Assembly: GCA_020725555.1 (NCBI GenBank)
Contig: DYEU01000015.1
Span: 62,001-126,000 of the forward strand
From: Desulfatibacillum sp.
GTDB taxonomy: Bacteria; Desulfobacterota; Desulfobacteria; Desulfobacterales; SpSt-501
DNA: 64,000 nucleotides
Direction: 5' to 3'
The position numbers and the translations under genes are program-made. Positions 27,994 through 36,075 of this stretch are shown one piece after another. A model generated the notes under the pieces. It had not been told where the DNA came from and did no database searches. It was given only the letters and a program-made list of their open reading frames with translations. The stretch's first letter is position 1; the number at the start of each line of letters is the position of its first letter.

Positions 27994-28848
27994 ATGAGCG
28001 ATCCCCTCTGCTTCACCATCGCCGGCTGCGCCCTCGAGCTTCGGCCCGAGGGCGGCCTGGAGGTCCCGCCGCCGCCGGCTGCCTTCTCCGCCTTTCGCGG
28101 CGCAACGGATGGGGAGCGCATGACCCTGCACCTCGCCGCGGGCGACCCGCCGCAGCCGAAGGGCGAGCGCCTCTTCGCCAGCCTCCCCGTCTGGTCCCTC
28201 CATCGCGCAGGCAATGGGATGCTCTTCGAGATGCTCGCCCATCACCCGCCGCGGCGGCGGAGCCTCTTCGTCGCACGCCGCCGCGGCCTGCGGCGGCTGT
28301 GGTTCCAGGGCGCGGACCGCGACCCCTTCGCCGGCCCGGCGCTCGAGCTTTTGTTCGTCCTCCATCTCGCCGAACACGGCGGGCTTCTGCTGCACGGCTG
28401 CGGGTTCGCGCGCGGCGGCCGCGGGCTCCTCTTTCTCGGCGAGTCGGGGGCGGGCAAGAGCACGATCGCCCGGCTGCTCGCCCAGGAGGGGGCGGGCGAG
28501 ATCGTGAGCGACGACCGCGTGATCCTGCGCCGCGACGGCCGGGGGGGCTTTCTCCTCTACGGCACCCCCTGGCACGGGGAGGCGCGCTTCGCCGCCCGCG
28601 GCGGGGTGCCGCTCGCCGCCGCCTTTCTGCTGCGCCACGGCCGCGAACACCGCAAGACCCCGCTTTCACGGCCGGCGGCCGTTTCCGGCCTCCTGCAGTG
28701 CTCGTTTCCGCCCCTCTGGGACCGGGGGGCGATGGCGGAGACGCTCCGGCGTTTCGATGAGCTGGCGGGCCGGGTGCCGTTTTTCGCCCTCGAATTTCTG
28801 CCCGACCGCGGCGTTCTCGAGCTGCTCGCGGAAGCCCCCCGCAGATGA
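27994..28848 (+). CDS. HprK-like serine kinase
   Basis: A 284-residue protein related to the C-terminal kinase domain of HPr kinase/phosphorylase. FLGESGAGKSTIARLL (Walker A, ~residue 149) is followed by EIVSDDRVILRR, the DDR-type metal site of HprK. HGCGFARGGRGLLF precedes the P-loop. The first ~140 residues are not the HprK N-terminal domain. HPr itself is not encoded nearby, so HPr is an unlikely substrate; related kinases phosphorylate lasso peptides in other bacteria. It starts at ATG 27994, 26 bp after the PqqD-like gene, and the next gene overlaps its stop (ATGA). Confidence 0.8.
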   Translation: MSDPLCFTIAGCALELRPEGGLEVPPPPAAFSAFRGATDGERMTLHLAAGDPPQPKGERLFASLPVWSLHRAGNGMLFEMLAHHPPRRRSLFVARRRGLRRLWFQGADRDPFAGPALELLFVLHLAEHGGLLLHGCGFARGGRGLLFLGESGAGKSTIARLLAQEGAGEIVSDDRVILRRDGRGGFLLYGTPWHGEARFAARGGVPLAAAFLLRHGREHRKTPLSRPAAVSGLLQCSFPPLWDRGAMAETLRRFDELAGRVPFFALEFLPDRGVLELLAEAPRR

Positions 28849-29933
28849 CGGACCTCTCCCGCCGCCGCCGGCCGCCGCACCCCGAAACGCAGGCGCTGCT
28901 TCTCGCCGCCGCCGGATGGGGCGGAGCGCCCGGGCCGGAGGCATGCCGGCCGCCGCGGGCCGAGCGGGCGGCGGAGCTTGTGTATTTTGCCCGGGAAGAG
29001 GGACTGGGCGGCCTGCTCTTCGCGCTTCTGCGGCGCCGCGGGCTCGATCGTCGGCTGCCCGATGAGGCGAGGCGTTCCCTGGAGGGCCTCTATCACCGGG
29101 CGCTCGCCGGAAACGTCAGGCGGCTTGCGCTTCTCGAGGAGATCGGCCGCACCTTCGCCGCCCGCGGCGTCTCCGCCGTCCTCATCCAGGGGATGGCGCT
29201 CCTCTTCGGAACCTACCCCGACCCCGGGTGGCGGCCGGTCACGGATGTCGATCTCTGGGCGCCGGAGCGCAAAGCGGCCGAGGAGGCCCTCCGCGCGCTC
29301 GGTTTCGCCGTCGCGAACCCACGGCCCCTCGTTCTCCACCGGGGGGGAGAGAGGATCGACCTGCACGCGGATCTTTTGGGCGCGGAGCGGGTCGGCAACC
29401 GGAGGCGCTTTTTGCCGCGCGGGGAAAATGCGATCCTCGCCGCCTGCCGGCCCCTTGCGCCGGAACAGCCCGGCCTGCTCCGCCTTTCCCCCCACGACGA
29501 GATGCTCTACCTCGCCTTCCACGCGGCGAAGCACAACCTCGCCCGGCTCATGTGGCTTGCGGATCTGGCGCGGCTTTCGGCCGCGTGGGAGGCCGCACGC
29601 TGGCGGGAGCTCAGGGAGCGCGCCGTCGCGCTGGGCGCAAACGGGCTTGGAGCGCTTGCGGCCGCGCTCGCCGGCAACCCGGCGGCAGGTGCGCCCGCGG
29701 GCGAACAAGGGGGGCTCTCCGCCGCGGCCCGGTGCCTCATCCGGCGGCGGCTTGCCGGAAGGCGCCTTCCGGCGTGGGCCTTTCTGATCCTCTTGCGCCC
29801 CGCGGACCTGGCCGGCCGGGCGGCTTTCGTGGCCGAGAGCCTGTTTCCCCGGGGTGCGGTCCTCGCTGCGGGCGAAGGTCCCCTGCGGCGCCACCTCGGC
29901 CGGGCGGCGAGGGCCCTCACCTTCTTGCGCTGA
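28845..29933 (+). CDS. Nucleotidyltransferase-fold protein (NTP_transf_5 type)
   Basis: A 362-residue protein. LIQGMALLFGTYPDPGWRPV followed by TDVDLWAP (~residue 130) matches the GxAL...R.xxDxDL active-site strand of the NTP_transf_5 family, whose members sit beside HprK-like kinases in peptide-tailoring clusters. A helical C-terminal half contains DEMLYLAFHAAKHNLARLMW. The role could be nucleotidyl transfer to a peptide or protein, or a toxin-like activity; sequence alone does not decide. Last gene before a strong terminator at 29961. Confidence 0.75.
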   Translation: MTDLSRRRRPPHPETQALLLAAAGWGGAPGPEACRPPRAERAAELVYFAREEGLGGLLFALLRRRGLDRRLPDEARRSLEGLYHRALAGNVRRLALLEEIGRTFAARGVSAVLIQGMALLFGTYPDPGWRPVTDVDLWAPERKAAEEALRALGFAVANPRPLVLHRGGERIDLHADLLGAERVGNRRRFLPRGENAILAACRPLAPEQPGLLRLSPHDEMLYLAFHAAKHNLARLMWLADLARLSAAWEAARWRELRERAVALGANGLGALAAALAGNPAAGAPAGEQGGLSAAARCLIRRRLAGRRLPAWAFLILLRPADLAGRAAFVAESLFPRGAVLAAGEGPLRRHLGRAARALTFLR

Positions 29934-29960
29934 GCGGGCGCTCTTTTCCCTGTCCCTTCA

Positions 29961-30004
29961 GGGCGGGCCCCGCGGGAGGTTTCCCGCGGGGCCCGCCCGT
30001 TTTC
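29961..30004 (+). terminator. Rho-independent terminator ending the plus-strand operon
   Basis: A perfect 17-bp stem (29961-29977 with 29982-29998) with a 4-nt GGTT loop is followed by GTTTTC. It sits between the convergent nucleotidyltransferase gene and the beta-helix gene. The T-run is on the plus strand only, so it mainly ends the operon coming from the left. Confidence 0.85.
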
Positions 30005-32294
30005 AGGGGGCCAAGTGCTCGATCGCCCCGCGGTCGACCGCCGCCCCCTGGAGGCGCGGATTCCCCAGAAAATCCTCGGCCGGCAGCAGCATGGCCGTCT
30101 CCGCCCCGGCGTCGATGCAGGGCGACTCCGGCGCGAGCCGGAAATCGCCTGCTTCGCGGGCGACCCAGCGGGGATCCTCGCGCCGGTTGCCGCGCTCCGC
30201 GGCGAAGCCTTCCTGGTCGATGTGGCATGCGGTCACGGCCGCCGCCGGCGAGGCGAAGAGCGCGACCTCGGGGTCGATCGCGGCCTGGTCGCCCCAGAGG
30301 ATCGAGTTTTCGATCCGCGTGTCGGCGAGGTAGGCGAAGACCGCACCCCCGCGGTTTCGCGCATGGCGCGCGCGGTTTTCGTGGAAGGTGCAGTTGGCGA
30401 TCACGACGCCTGCGCCTGTGGTGTAGACCCCGCCGCCGCCGGTCAGGGTCTGGCCGCTCGCCCCGGCTTCATTGCCGTGAAAGACGGAGCCCACGATCTC
30501 CAAGGCCGCCCCCTCGGCGGCGATCGCCCCGCCGCTTCGCAGGGCGAGGTTGCCGGCAAAGAGGCTGTTTTCCACACGGCCCGCGCCGCCGCGGACGAAG
30601 AGGGCGCCGCCGTGGATCGCCCGGTTGCCCTCGAAGCGGCAGCCGGCGATCACGAAGCCTTCGACCCCGTAGGCCCCGACCGCCCCGCCCTCGCTTGCGT
30701 TCCCGCCGCGGAGCACGAGCCCGTCGAGTCGGACCCCGGGCGATGCGAGAACGAGAAGCCCCGTTTCGCCTGCGGCGGCGATCACCGTTTGGCGGTTGCG
30801 GAAATCGCGCATCTCCCGCCGGCGCTCCCCGCCGGCAAAGCCGCCGTAGAGGGCGACGGGCCGCTCGATGCGTAGCGCCGCCGCGAGCACGTGCACCCCG
30901 GCGCGAAGCCAGATCTCCTCGCCCGGCGCGGCCCGCGCGAGGGCCTGGGCGAGCGCCGGGCAGGCCTTCTCCCAGCTCGTGCAGTCGCCCGTCCCCTCGG
31001 GGTCGACGAACCACACGCCGGCGAGGGCGGGCTGGGCCTCGTCGGCCCCGATGTCCCAGCCCAAGCCCGCGGGCCGCGGCTCGCCGTCGATGTCCCGGGG
31101 GGGCTCCTCGCGGGCCGGACCCGTGGGGAGGGAAAGGCCGCGCGCTTCGCCCGCGCGGCCGGGGGCGGTGCCGGCGTCGACGGCCGGGGAATCCTCCCGG
31201 AGGTGCAGATCCACGGCCCCGGGCTGGACGGAGACGAAAAGCGCCTCCGGCCGGATGAAACGGAGCGACCCCTCGCCGCTTGCGCTTCCGTCCGCGGAGA
31301 GGTTGTGCGCCACCGCGCCGCGGCGGATGTGGAAATCGCCCGCGCGGTTTGCCGCGCTGATCGTGTTCACCGCGGAGAGCCTCCCCGCCCCCTCCTCCAC
31401 CCCCCGGCCGCGGATGCCGAAGACGGTCACCTGCTCCAGGCGGCCTTCGGCGCCCGGCCAGCGGGTTGTGACCCCGCTGCCGCGGCCGCCGTAGACCAGG
31501 CTGTTGCGCACGGTGAAGGAAGCCCCCGGCCCGCCCTCGATGCCCGAAGGGAAAATCCCGTGGCGGCCGTCGAAGTCATGGATGAGGAGCCGCTCGAGGG
31601 TCACCCCCTGCGCGCGGCGGATCGAAATCGCGGCCGGGAGCACCCCGCGGCTGAAGCCGCGCAGCTCGAGCCCCTCGACCCGTGTAAAGTCAGCGGCGAT
31701 CACCAAGCCGTGCTGCAGAAGGTGGCCGCCGTCCAGCACCGCCCCGGTGCCGGCGACCCCGCGGTGGTCCTCCCCCGGGGCCGCGGCCAGCCAGAAAAAG
31801 CGCTCGCGGTCGGTGCGCGAGCCCTCGATCCTGGCGAGGAAGGGGCGCCGGCGGCCGGTGAAGGGGCCGTCGTGGTAGCAGAGACCGACCTCCAGGCGGT
31901 CCTCGGCCACGAGATCCCCGCGACGGTCGTCCGCCCAGGCCTGGATCGAGCTGTAGGCGCGGCGGACGGCGAAGGGGCTGCCGCGGTGGTCGAGGCGCGC
32001 CGGCTGCTGCAGGGTGAGCCGGCGCTCGCCGTCGCGGGAGAGGACGTAGAGCTCTTCCTCGTCGATCACGATTTCGTCGCCGCAGCCGATCCGCGGCGAA
32101 AGCACACCCCCGCTGAACTCGACCGTGGTCGAGCCCCGTTCCACCCAGGCCAGCCCCTCGGTCGCGAGGACGTCGGGGTGGACCCCGATCGAGCGGTAAT
32201 GGGCGGTGACCCCCGATGCGGCGGCCGGCACGCCGAGCGCCGCGCCGAGGACAAGGAGCCCCACGAGCAGCCGCTGCCGAAAGCGATGGACCAT
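30003..32294 (-). CDS. Secreted right-handed beta-helix protein
   Basis: A 763-residue protein with a clear signal peptide (basic MVHRFRQR, hydrophobic core, AAASG). Two beta-helix blocks contain repeated short turns such as NSLVYGGRGSG, GCRFEGNRAIHGGALFV and NSLFAGNLALRSGGAI. Each block ends with a DIGADE or DRGAIEH motif after SPAVDAG/SPCIDAG, as in choice-of-anchor Q type proteins. It resembles polysaccharide-binding or lyase-fold surface proteins; no catalytic residues were assigned. ATG 32294 is preceded by GAGGAGGGG. A strong sigma-54 match lies 40-55 bp upstream. No transmembrane tail is seen. Confidence 0.8.
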   Translation of the reverse strand: MVHRFRQRLLVGLLVLGAALGVPAAASGVTAHYRSIGVHPDVLATEGLAWVERGSTTVEFSGGVLSPRIGCGDEIVIDEEELYVLSRDGERRLTLQQPARLDHRGSPFAVRRAYSSIQAWADDRRGDLVAEDRLEVGLCYHDGPFTGRRRPFLARIEGSRTDRERFFWLAAAPGEDHRGVAGTGAVLDGGHLLQHGLVIAADFTRVEGLELRGFSRGVLPAAISIRRAQGVTLERLLIHDFDGRHGIFPSGIEGGPGASFTVRNSLVYGGRGSGVTTRWPGAEGRLEQVTVFGIRGRGVEEGAGRLSAVNTISAANRAGDFHIRRGAVAHNLSADGSASGEGSLRFIRPEALFVSVQPGAVDLHLREDSPAVDAGTAPGRAGEARGLSLPTGPAREEPPRDIDGEPRPAGLGWDIGADEAQPALAGVWFVDPEGTGDCTSWEKACPALAQALARAAPGEEIWLRAGVHVLAAALRIERPVALYGGFAGGERRREMRDFRNRQTVIAAAGETGLLVLASPGVRLDGLVLRGGNASEGGAVGAYGVEGFVIAGCRFEGNRAIHGGALFVRGGAGRVENSLFAGNLALRSGGAIAAEGAALEIVGSVFHGNEAGASGQTLTGGGGVYTTGAGVVIANCTFHENRARHARNRGGAVFAYLADTRIENSILWGDQAAIDPEVALFASPAAAVTACHIDQEGFAAERGNRREDPRWVAREAGDFRLAPESPCIDAGAETAMLLPAEDFLGNPRLQGAAVDRGAIEHLAP

Positions 32295-32334
32295 CTGCGC
32301 CCCTCCTCGAAACGTGGTTCTTTTACGGAGGGAT

Positions 32335-32350
32335 AGCAACGCGCATGCCA
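32335..32350 (-). promoter_or_regulatory. Sigma-54 (RpoN) promoter of the beta-helix gene
   Basis: On the minus strand, TGGCATGCGCGTTGCT matches the -24/-12 consensus TGGCACG-N4-TTGCW at every fixed position but one, with GG-N10-GC spacing. Predicted transcription starts near 32324, about 30 nt before the ATG, leaving room for the ribosome site. Confidence 0.75.
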
Positions 32351-32461
32351 GATGCGGCCGCACCGCGGCCGCGGGGCCGAAGCGTGCGCGCTCAGGCGCC
32401 CGCGGCCGACGCCGCCTGGCCGGCCCTCTTCGTTGCGCGCGAAAGGCGCGTAAGCCGGGTT

Positions 32462-33121
32462 TCAGAGCTGAAATTTCGGGGCGAAGTGGGCGAGGGCGAA
32501 GAGCGCGGTGTTGCCGAGGACGTGGATCGTGATCGGCACCAGGAGGTTTTTTTCGATCTCGAGGGCCACCGCGAAGAGCGCCCCGCCGACGAGGGGGACC
32601 CAGGGCAAACCGCCTGCGCCGGCGTGGAGGAGGCCGAAGACGAGCGTCGTTCCGCCCACGGCCAGGACCCGGCCGCGCATCCGCAGCAGGCGGTAGAGGA
32701 GGCCGCGGAAGTAGAGTTCCTCGACCACGGGGCCCACCCCGCAGGCGACGGCGAGGTAGAGCACGGGCTCGGAGGCGAAGGCGCCGCCGCCCAAACCGAG
32801 CCACCGCAGCGGGTCCCGGCCCTGTCCCCAGAGCACGGCGCAGGCGGCGAGCGCCAGGGCCCCGAAGCCGGCCGACCAGAGAAGCCCCCGCCGCAACCCG
32901 CGGGCGAGGCCGGCCTCCGGGAGAAAGATCTCCCGCCGGCCGAGACCCGCGAGAAACAGGCTGGTCAAGATCCAGCAGGCTTCCGCCGCCCGCGCCATCC
33001 CGGTCCGGAGAAGGGGCGGCAGCCCCAGGCGGGAGCCCGGCCCGGAGACGAGGAGTTCAAGGGCCACGATCCCCAGGGTGGCGGCGACCCAGGCCTTCAG
33101 AAGGCGGCGGTTTGTTTCCAT
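32462..33121 (-). CDS. CPBP (CAAX/Abi) family intramembrane glutamic protease
   Basis: A 219-residue polytopic membrane protein with the three conserved CPBP motifs: VVEELYFRGLLYR (EExxxR), FGLLHAG (FxxxH) and HVLGN (HxxxN). The family includes Rce1 and the bacterial enzymes reported to cut MYXO-CTERM and related Cys-containing sorting tails. A GGGGGC-helix-RR tail exists in the C25 protease encoded ~5 kb away, which makes a partner role worth testing. The coding region overlaps the HEAT-repeat gene by 25 bp, so the two are probably one transcript. Confidence 0.85.
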   Translation of the reverse strand: METNRRLLKAWVAATLGIVALELLVSGPGSRLGLPPLLRTGMARAAEACWILTSLFLAGLGRREIFLPEAGLARGLRRGLLWSAGFGALALAACAVLWGQGRDPLRWLGLGGGAFASEPVLYLAVACGVGPVVEELYFRGLLYRLLRMRGRVLAVGGTTLVFGLLHAGAGGLPWVPLVGGALFAVALEIEKNLLVPITIHVLGNTALFALAHFAPKFQL

Positions 33122-34602
33122 CCCAGGCTCCGGAGCGCGCGGTAGGCGTAGAACTGATCGTACCAGGTGTGCGAGCCGTGCAGCACGGCAAGGAGCGCCC
33201 TGCGGGCGGAGGGCCCGTCGCGCCGCGCGAGGGCCTCGATCGCGGCCGTCCGCACCGCAAGCTGCGGGTCGGCGATGAGCCGCTCGAGGACGGGCGGTGC
33301 CTCGGGCGAGCGGGACGCCCCCAGGCCGCGGGCGAGCAGGCGGCGGACACGGGGGTCGGGGGAGCGGGCGAGGGCTTCCCAGCCGGCGAGCGCCGTCACC
33401 TCGCGGCCCCGGTCGAGCAGCGCGCCAAGCAGGCCCGCCTGGCGCGCGGGGGGAAGGCCGGCAATCCCCTCAGGCGGCAGCTCCGGGGGCTTGGGCTCCT
33501 TCCCGAGGGCGACAAAAAAGACGAAGGCGAGCGCGGCGAGCGCCAAGCACGCCACGGCGCAAAGCCGCCCGGCCCGGCGCGAGGCGGGCAGAAGAAGCGC
33601 GGCGGGAAGCCCGATGAGGGCGTGGGCGAGGCAATAGAGCGCCGTCGGAAAGCCGAGAAGAACGGCGAAGAAGATGAAGCGGCGAAAGGGGGCGAGCCGG
33701 TCGGCGGCCCGGTAGACCTCCTCCAGGACGGCCTCGGGCTGCGCGAGAAAGAGGCCGACCGTCGTCTCCGCGAGCAGGCGGCCCTCGCCACGGAAGCGCA
33801 GCCGGCCTGCCGCGGCTTCGGCCTCGAAGTGGGCGCCCGCGGGGTCGGCAAGGGGAAGGACGTCGCGCGCGGCGAGCGCGGCGGCGAGCGCGGCGCCGTC
33901 CTCGCCCGCGGCCTCGAGCCGCAGCCATACGGTGCGGATCTGCTTCTGGGCCGGGGATTTGAAGGCCTCGGCGGGGTAGAGCGTCCAGCGGTAGTAATAG
34001 TCGTGGACGGCCTGCCCCACGGGGTTCGAGAGCAGCAGCCGATCGCGGATCGCCGTGAAGAGCCCGCGGTCGTATTGCGAAAACCAGCAGAGCGCCAAGA
34101 CCGCGATCGGAAGAAGCCGCGTGCCAAGGACCTCCCGCCACGCGACCCGACCCCCCTCGCGGAACCCCCGGCGGGCAAGGGCAAAGGCGGCCGGCGGGAC
34201 GAGCAGGGCATAGAGCGTCGGAAACAGGGCAACGCCCTCGGCGTTCAGGAAACCCATCAGCCCCGCCCAGGCGAGGAGAAAGGGGGCAAGCCGCGTTTCA
34301 TAAGCCGCGGCCAAGGCGCCGGCGACGGCCGCCGCCAGGGCGAGGGCCGCCCCCGCGCTCAGGGTGAAGAAGAGCCCGCCGTGGAAGGCGCTTTCGAGGG
34401 CGGCGAGCTCGGGCCAGAGGTTGCGGTTCGGAACCGGCAGATACCCCGCGGCGGCCGCCGCCTCGAGGCCGGCCAGCAGCTCGCGGTTGGAGAGGTGCAC
34501 CTGGAGGAGGGCCACGGCCTGGGCGATCGCCATCCCGGCCAGCAGCTCGACGGCCGGGAAAAGGGCCTGCTGCAGGCGGCGCGCAGGGTCTTTTATTTCC
34601 AA
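33097..34602 (-). CDS. Membrane protein with C-terminal HEAT-type repeats
   Basis: A 501-residue protein of unknown function. The first ~180 residues have several membrane helices. A soluble ~150-residue section follows (WTLYPAEAFKSPAQKQIRTV; RFRGEGRLLAETTVGLFLAQ), then two or three more helices (~300-370). The last ~120 residues are HEAT-like repeats (DPRVRRLLARGLGASRSPEA, DPQLAVRTAAIEALARRDGP). Such repeats mediate protein contacts. The downstream membrane protease suggests a joint role at the inner membrane, but no function is claimed. Divergent from the WbqC gene. Confidence 0.7.
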   Translation of the reverse strand: MEIKDPARRLQQALFPAVELLAGMAIAQAVALLQVHLSNRELLAGLEAAAAAGYLPVPNRNLWPELAALESAFHGGLFFTLSAGAALALAAAVAGALAAAYETRLAPFLLAWAGLMGFLNAEGVALFPTLYALLVPPAAFALARRGFREGGRVAWREVLGTRLLPIAVLALCWFSQYDRGLFTAIRDRLLLSNPVGQAVHDYYYRWTLYPAEAFKSPAQKQIRTVWLRLEAAGEDGAALAAALAARDVLPLADPAGAHFEAEAAAGRLRFRGEGRLLAETTVGLFLAQPEAVLEEVYRAADRLAPFRRFIFFAVLLGFPTALYCLAHALIGLPAALLLPASRRAGRLCAVACLALAALAFVFFVALGKEPKPPELPPEGIAGLPPARQAGLLGALLDRGREVTALAGWEALARSPDPRVRRLLARGLGASRSPEAPPVLERLIADPQLAVRTAAIEALARRDGPSARRALLAVLHGSHTWYDQFYAYRALRSLGWKQTAAF

Positions 34603-34633
34603 AGTATTCTCAATGGGTTGTCATGTCATGGGG

Positions 34634-34649
34634 CGGCTTTTCGATTGCC
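34634..34649 (+). promoter_or_regulatory. Weak sigma-54-like element upstream of wbqC-type gene
   Basis: CGGCTTTTCGATTGCC keeps the invariant GG-N10-GC spacing and the TTGC of the -12 element but departs from consensus at several -24 positions. It is listed because three better sigma-54 sites occur in this window. A sigma-70 alternative (TTGCCC-17-TAGCAT, 34646-34674) overlaps it. Confidence 0.25.
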
Positions 34650-34711
34650 CGCCGGAACAAGCCATGATAGCATGGGGAAAAAACGATGGAAACCCGGCCG
34701 GAGCCTTCCCG

Positions 34712-35452
34712 TTGCGCATCGCCGCCATCCACCAGCCCGGCTATCTCCCCTGGGCGGGCTACTTCGCCAAGATGATGCAGGCCGACGTCTTCTGCCACCT
34801 CGACAACGTGCAGTTCACGAAAAACGGCTGGCAGAACCGCAACCGCATCAAGACCGCGCGCGGCGCGCAATGGCTGACCGTCCCCGTGCGGCGCAGGCAT
34901 CCCCAAGCGCTCCGCGAGGTCGAAATCGACGGCCGAACGGACTGGGCCCGGCGGCACCTCCAGGCCCTGCGGACGAACTACGGCCGGGCCCCCTTTTTCG
35001 CAACCGTCTTCCCCGCGCTCGAGGAGGTGCTCTCCCGCACCTGGGGGCGGCTCCTCGACCTCAACCTCGCCCTGATCGACGCCCTGCGCGGCCTGCTCGG
35101 CCTGGCCGGCCGCCCCGCGGCGATCGCCTCGAGCCTTCCCGCCCGCGAGGAGCCGACCGGGCGGCTGATCGATCTCTGCCGGGCGCTCGGCGCCGACGCC
35201 TACCTCGCCGGCGAGGGCGCCATAGGCTACATGGATTTCGCGCGCTTCCACGAGGCGGGCATCCGGGTGTTCCTGCAGCGCTTCCGGCACCCGGTCTACC
35301 CGCAGCGCTTCGGCGCCTTCCTGCCGCAGCTCTCGGTGATCGATCTCCTCTTCGCCTGCGGCCCGGAGAGCGGGCGCGTGCTTGCCGGGGCGGCCGAGCC
35401 GCCCTTGGCCGTGACGGCGGATGCGCCGCCGGAAAGGATCGAGGGGCGATGA
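34712..35452 (+). CDS. WbqC-like family protein
   Basis: A 246-residue protein. RIAAIHQPGYLPWAGYF is the strongly conserved WbqC start, followed by FCHLDNVQFTKNGWQNRNRI and YLAGEGAIGYMDFARF. WbqC proteins occur in O-antigen and capsule loci and are thought to take part in N-acyl sugar biosynthesis, though the reaction is poorly defined. TTG at 34712 with GGAG upstream places the start exactly at the family's usual N terminus; ATG 34664 would add 16 residues. It is coupled by an ATGA overlap to the PIG-L deacetylase. Confidence 0.85.
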   Translation: MRIAAIHQPGYLPWAGYFAKMMQADVFCHLDNVQFTKNGWQNRNRIKTARGAQWLTVPVRRRHPQALREVEIDGRTDWARRHLQALRTNYGRAPFFATVFPALEEVLSRTWGRLLDLNLALIDALRGLLGLAGRPAAIASSLPAREEPTGRLIDLCRALGADAYLAGEGAIGYMDFARFHEAGIRVFLQRFRHPVYPQRFGAFLPQLSVIDLLFACGPESGRVLAGAAEPPLAVTADAPPERIEGR

Positions 35453-36075
35453 GCCGCGTTTCCATTCTCGCCATCGGGGCCCACCCCGACGACATCGAGT
35501 TCGGCTGCGGCGGCTCGCTCGCCAAGTACGCGCGCAAGGGGCACCGGCTTTTCCTGCTCGTCCTCACCCCGGGGGAGCGCGGCGCCGCGGCCGAGGTGCG
35601 CACCGGCGAGCAGGACGCCGCGGCCCGCGTGCTCGGCGTCGAGGAGGTCTTCTGGGGCGGCTTCCCGGACACCTCCCTCACCGTGAGCGTCGCGCTGATC
35701 CGCCGCATCGAGTCGGTGATCGCCGCCGTGCGGCCGGAGTTCATCTTCTGCCACTTCCCGGACGACACCCACCAGGACCACCGCCACCTCGCCCAGGCCG
35801 TGCTCTCGGCGACGCGCTACATCCGCAACGTGCTCTTCTACGAGGGGCCGACCACGCAGAACTTCAACCCCCAGGTCTACGTGGACATCTCCGACACCCT
35901 GGCGGCCAAGCTCGAGGCCCTCGAGGCGCACCGCTCGCAGGTCATGAAAACCAACATCGAAAACCTCTCGATCCTCGAGATGGCCCGCTCCTTCGCCAAC
36001 TTCCGCGGAAGCCAGGGGCGGGTCAAGTACGCCGAGGCGTTCCACTCGCAGCGGCTGTTCATCAACATCGGATGA
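35449..36075 (+). CDS. PIG-L family deacetylase
   Basis: A 208-residue protein. AIGAHPDDIEFGCGG (zinc motif AHPDD) and FPDDTHQDHRHLAQAV (HxxH-type ligand) identify the LmbE/PIG-L fold, a zinc-dependent N-deacetylase of acetylated amino sugars. The size is standard. Located between a WbqC protein and a DegT aminotransferase, it fits a pathway for making or re-acylating an amino sugar. Overlapping start and stop codons on both sides (ATGA) indicate a three-gene unit. Confidence 0.9.
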   Translation: MSRVSILAIGAHPDDIEFGCGGSLAKYARKGHRLFLLVLTPGERGAAAEVRTGEQDAAARVLGVEEVFWGGFPDTSLTVSVALIRRIESVIAAVRPEFIFCHFPDDTHQDHRHLAQAVLSATRYIRNVLFYEGPTTQNFNPQVYVDISDTLAAKLEALEAHRSQVMKTNIENLSILEMARSFANFRGSQGRVKYAEAFHSQRLFINIG

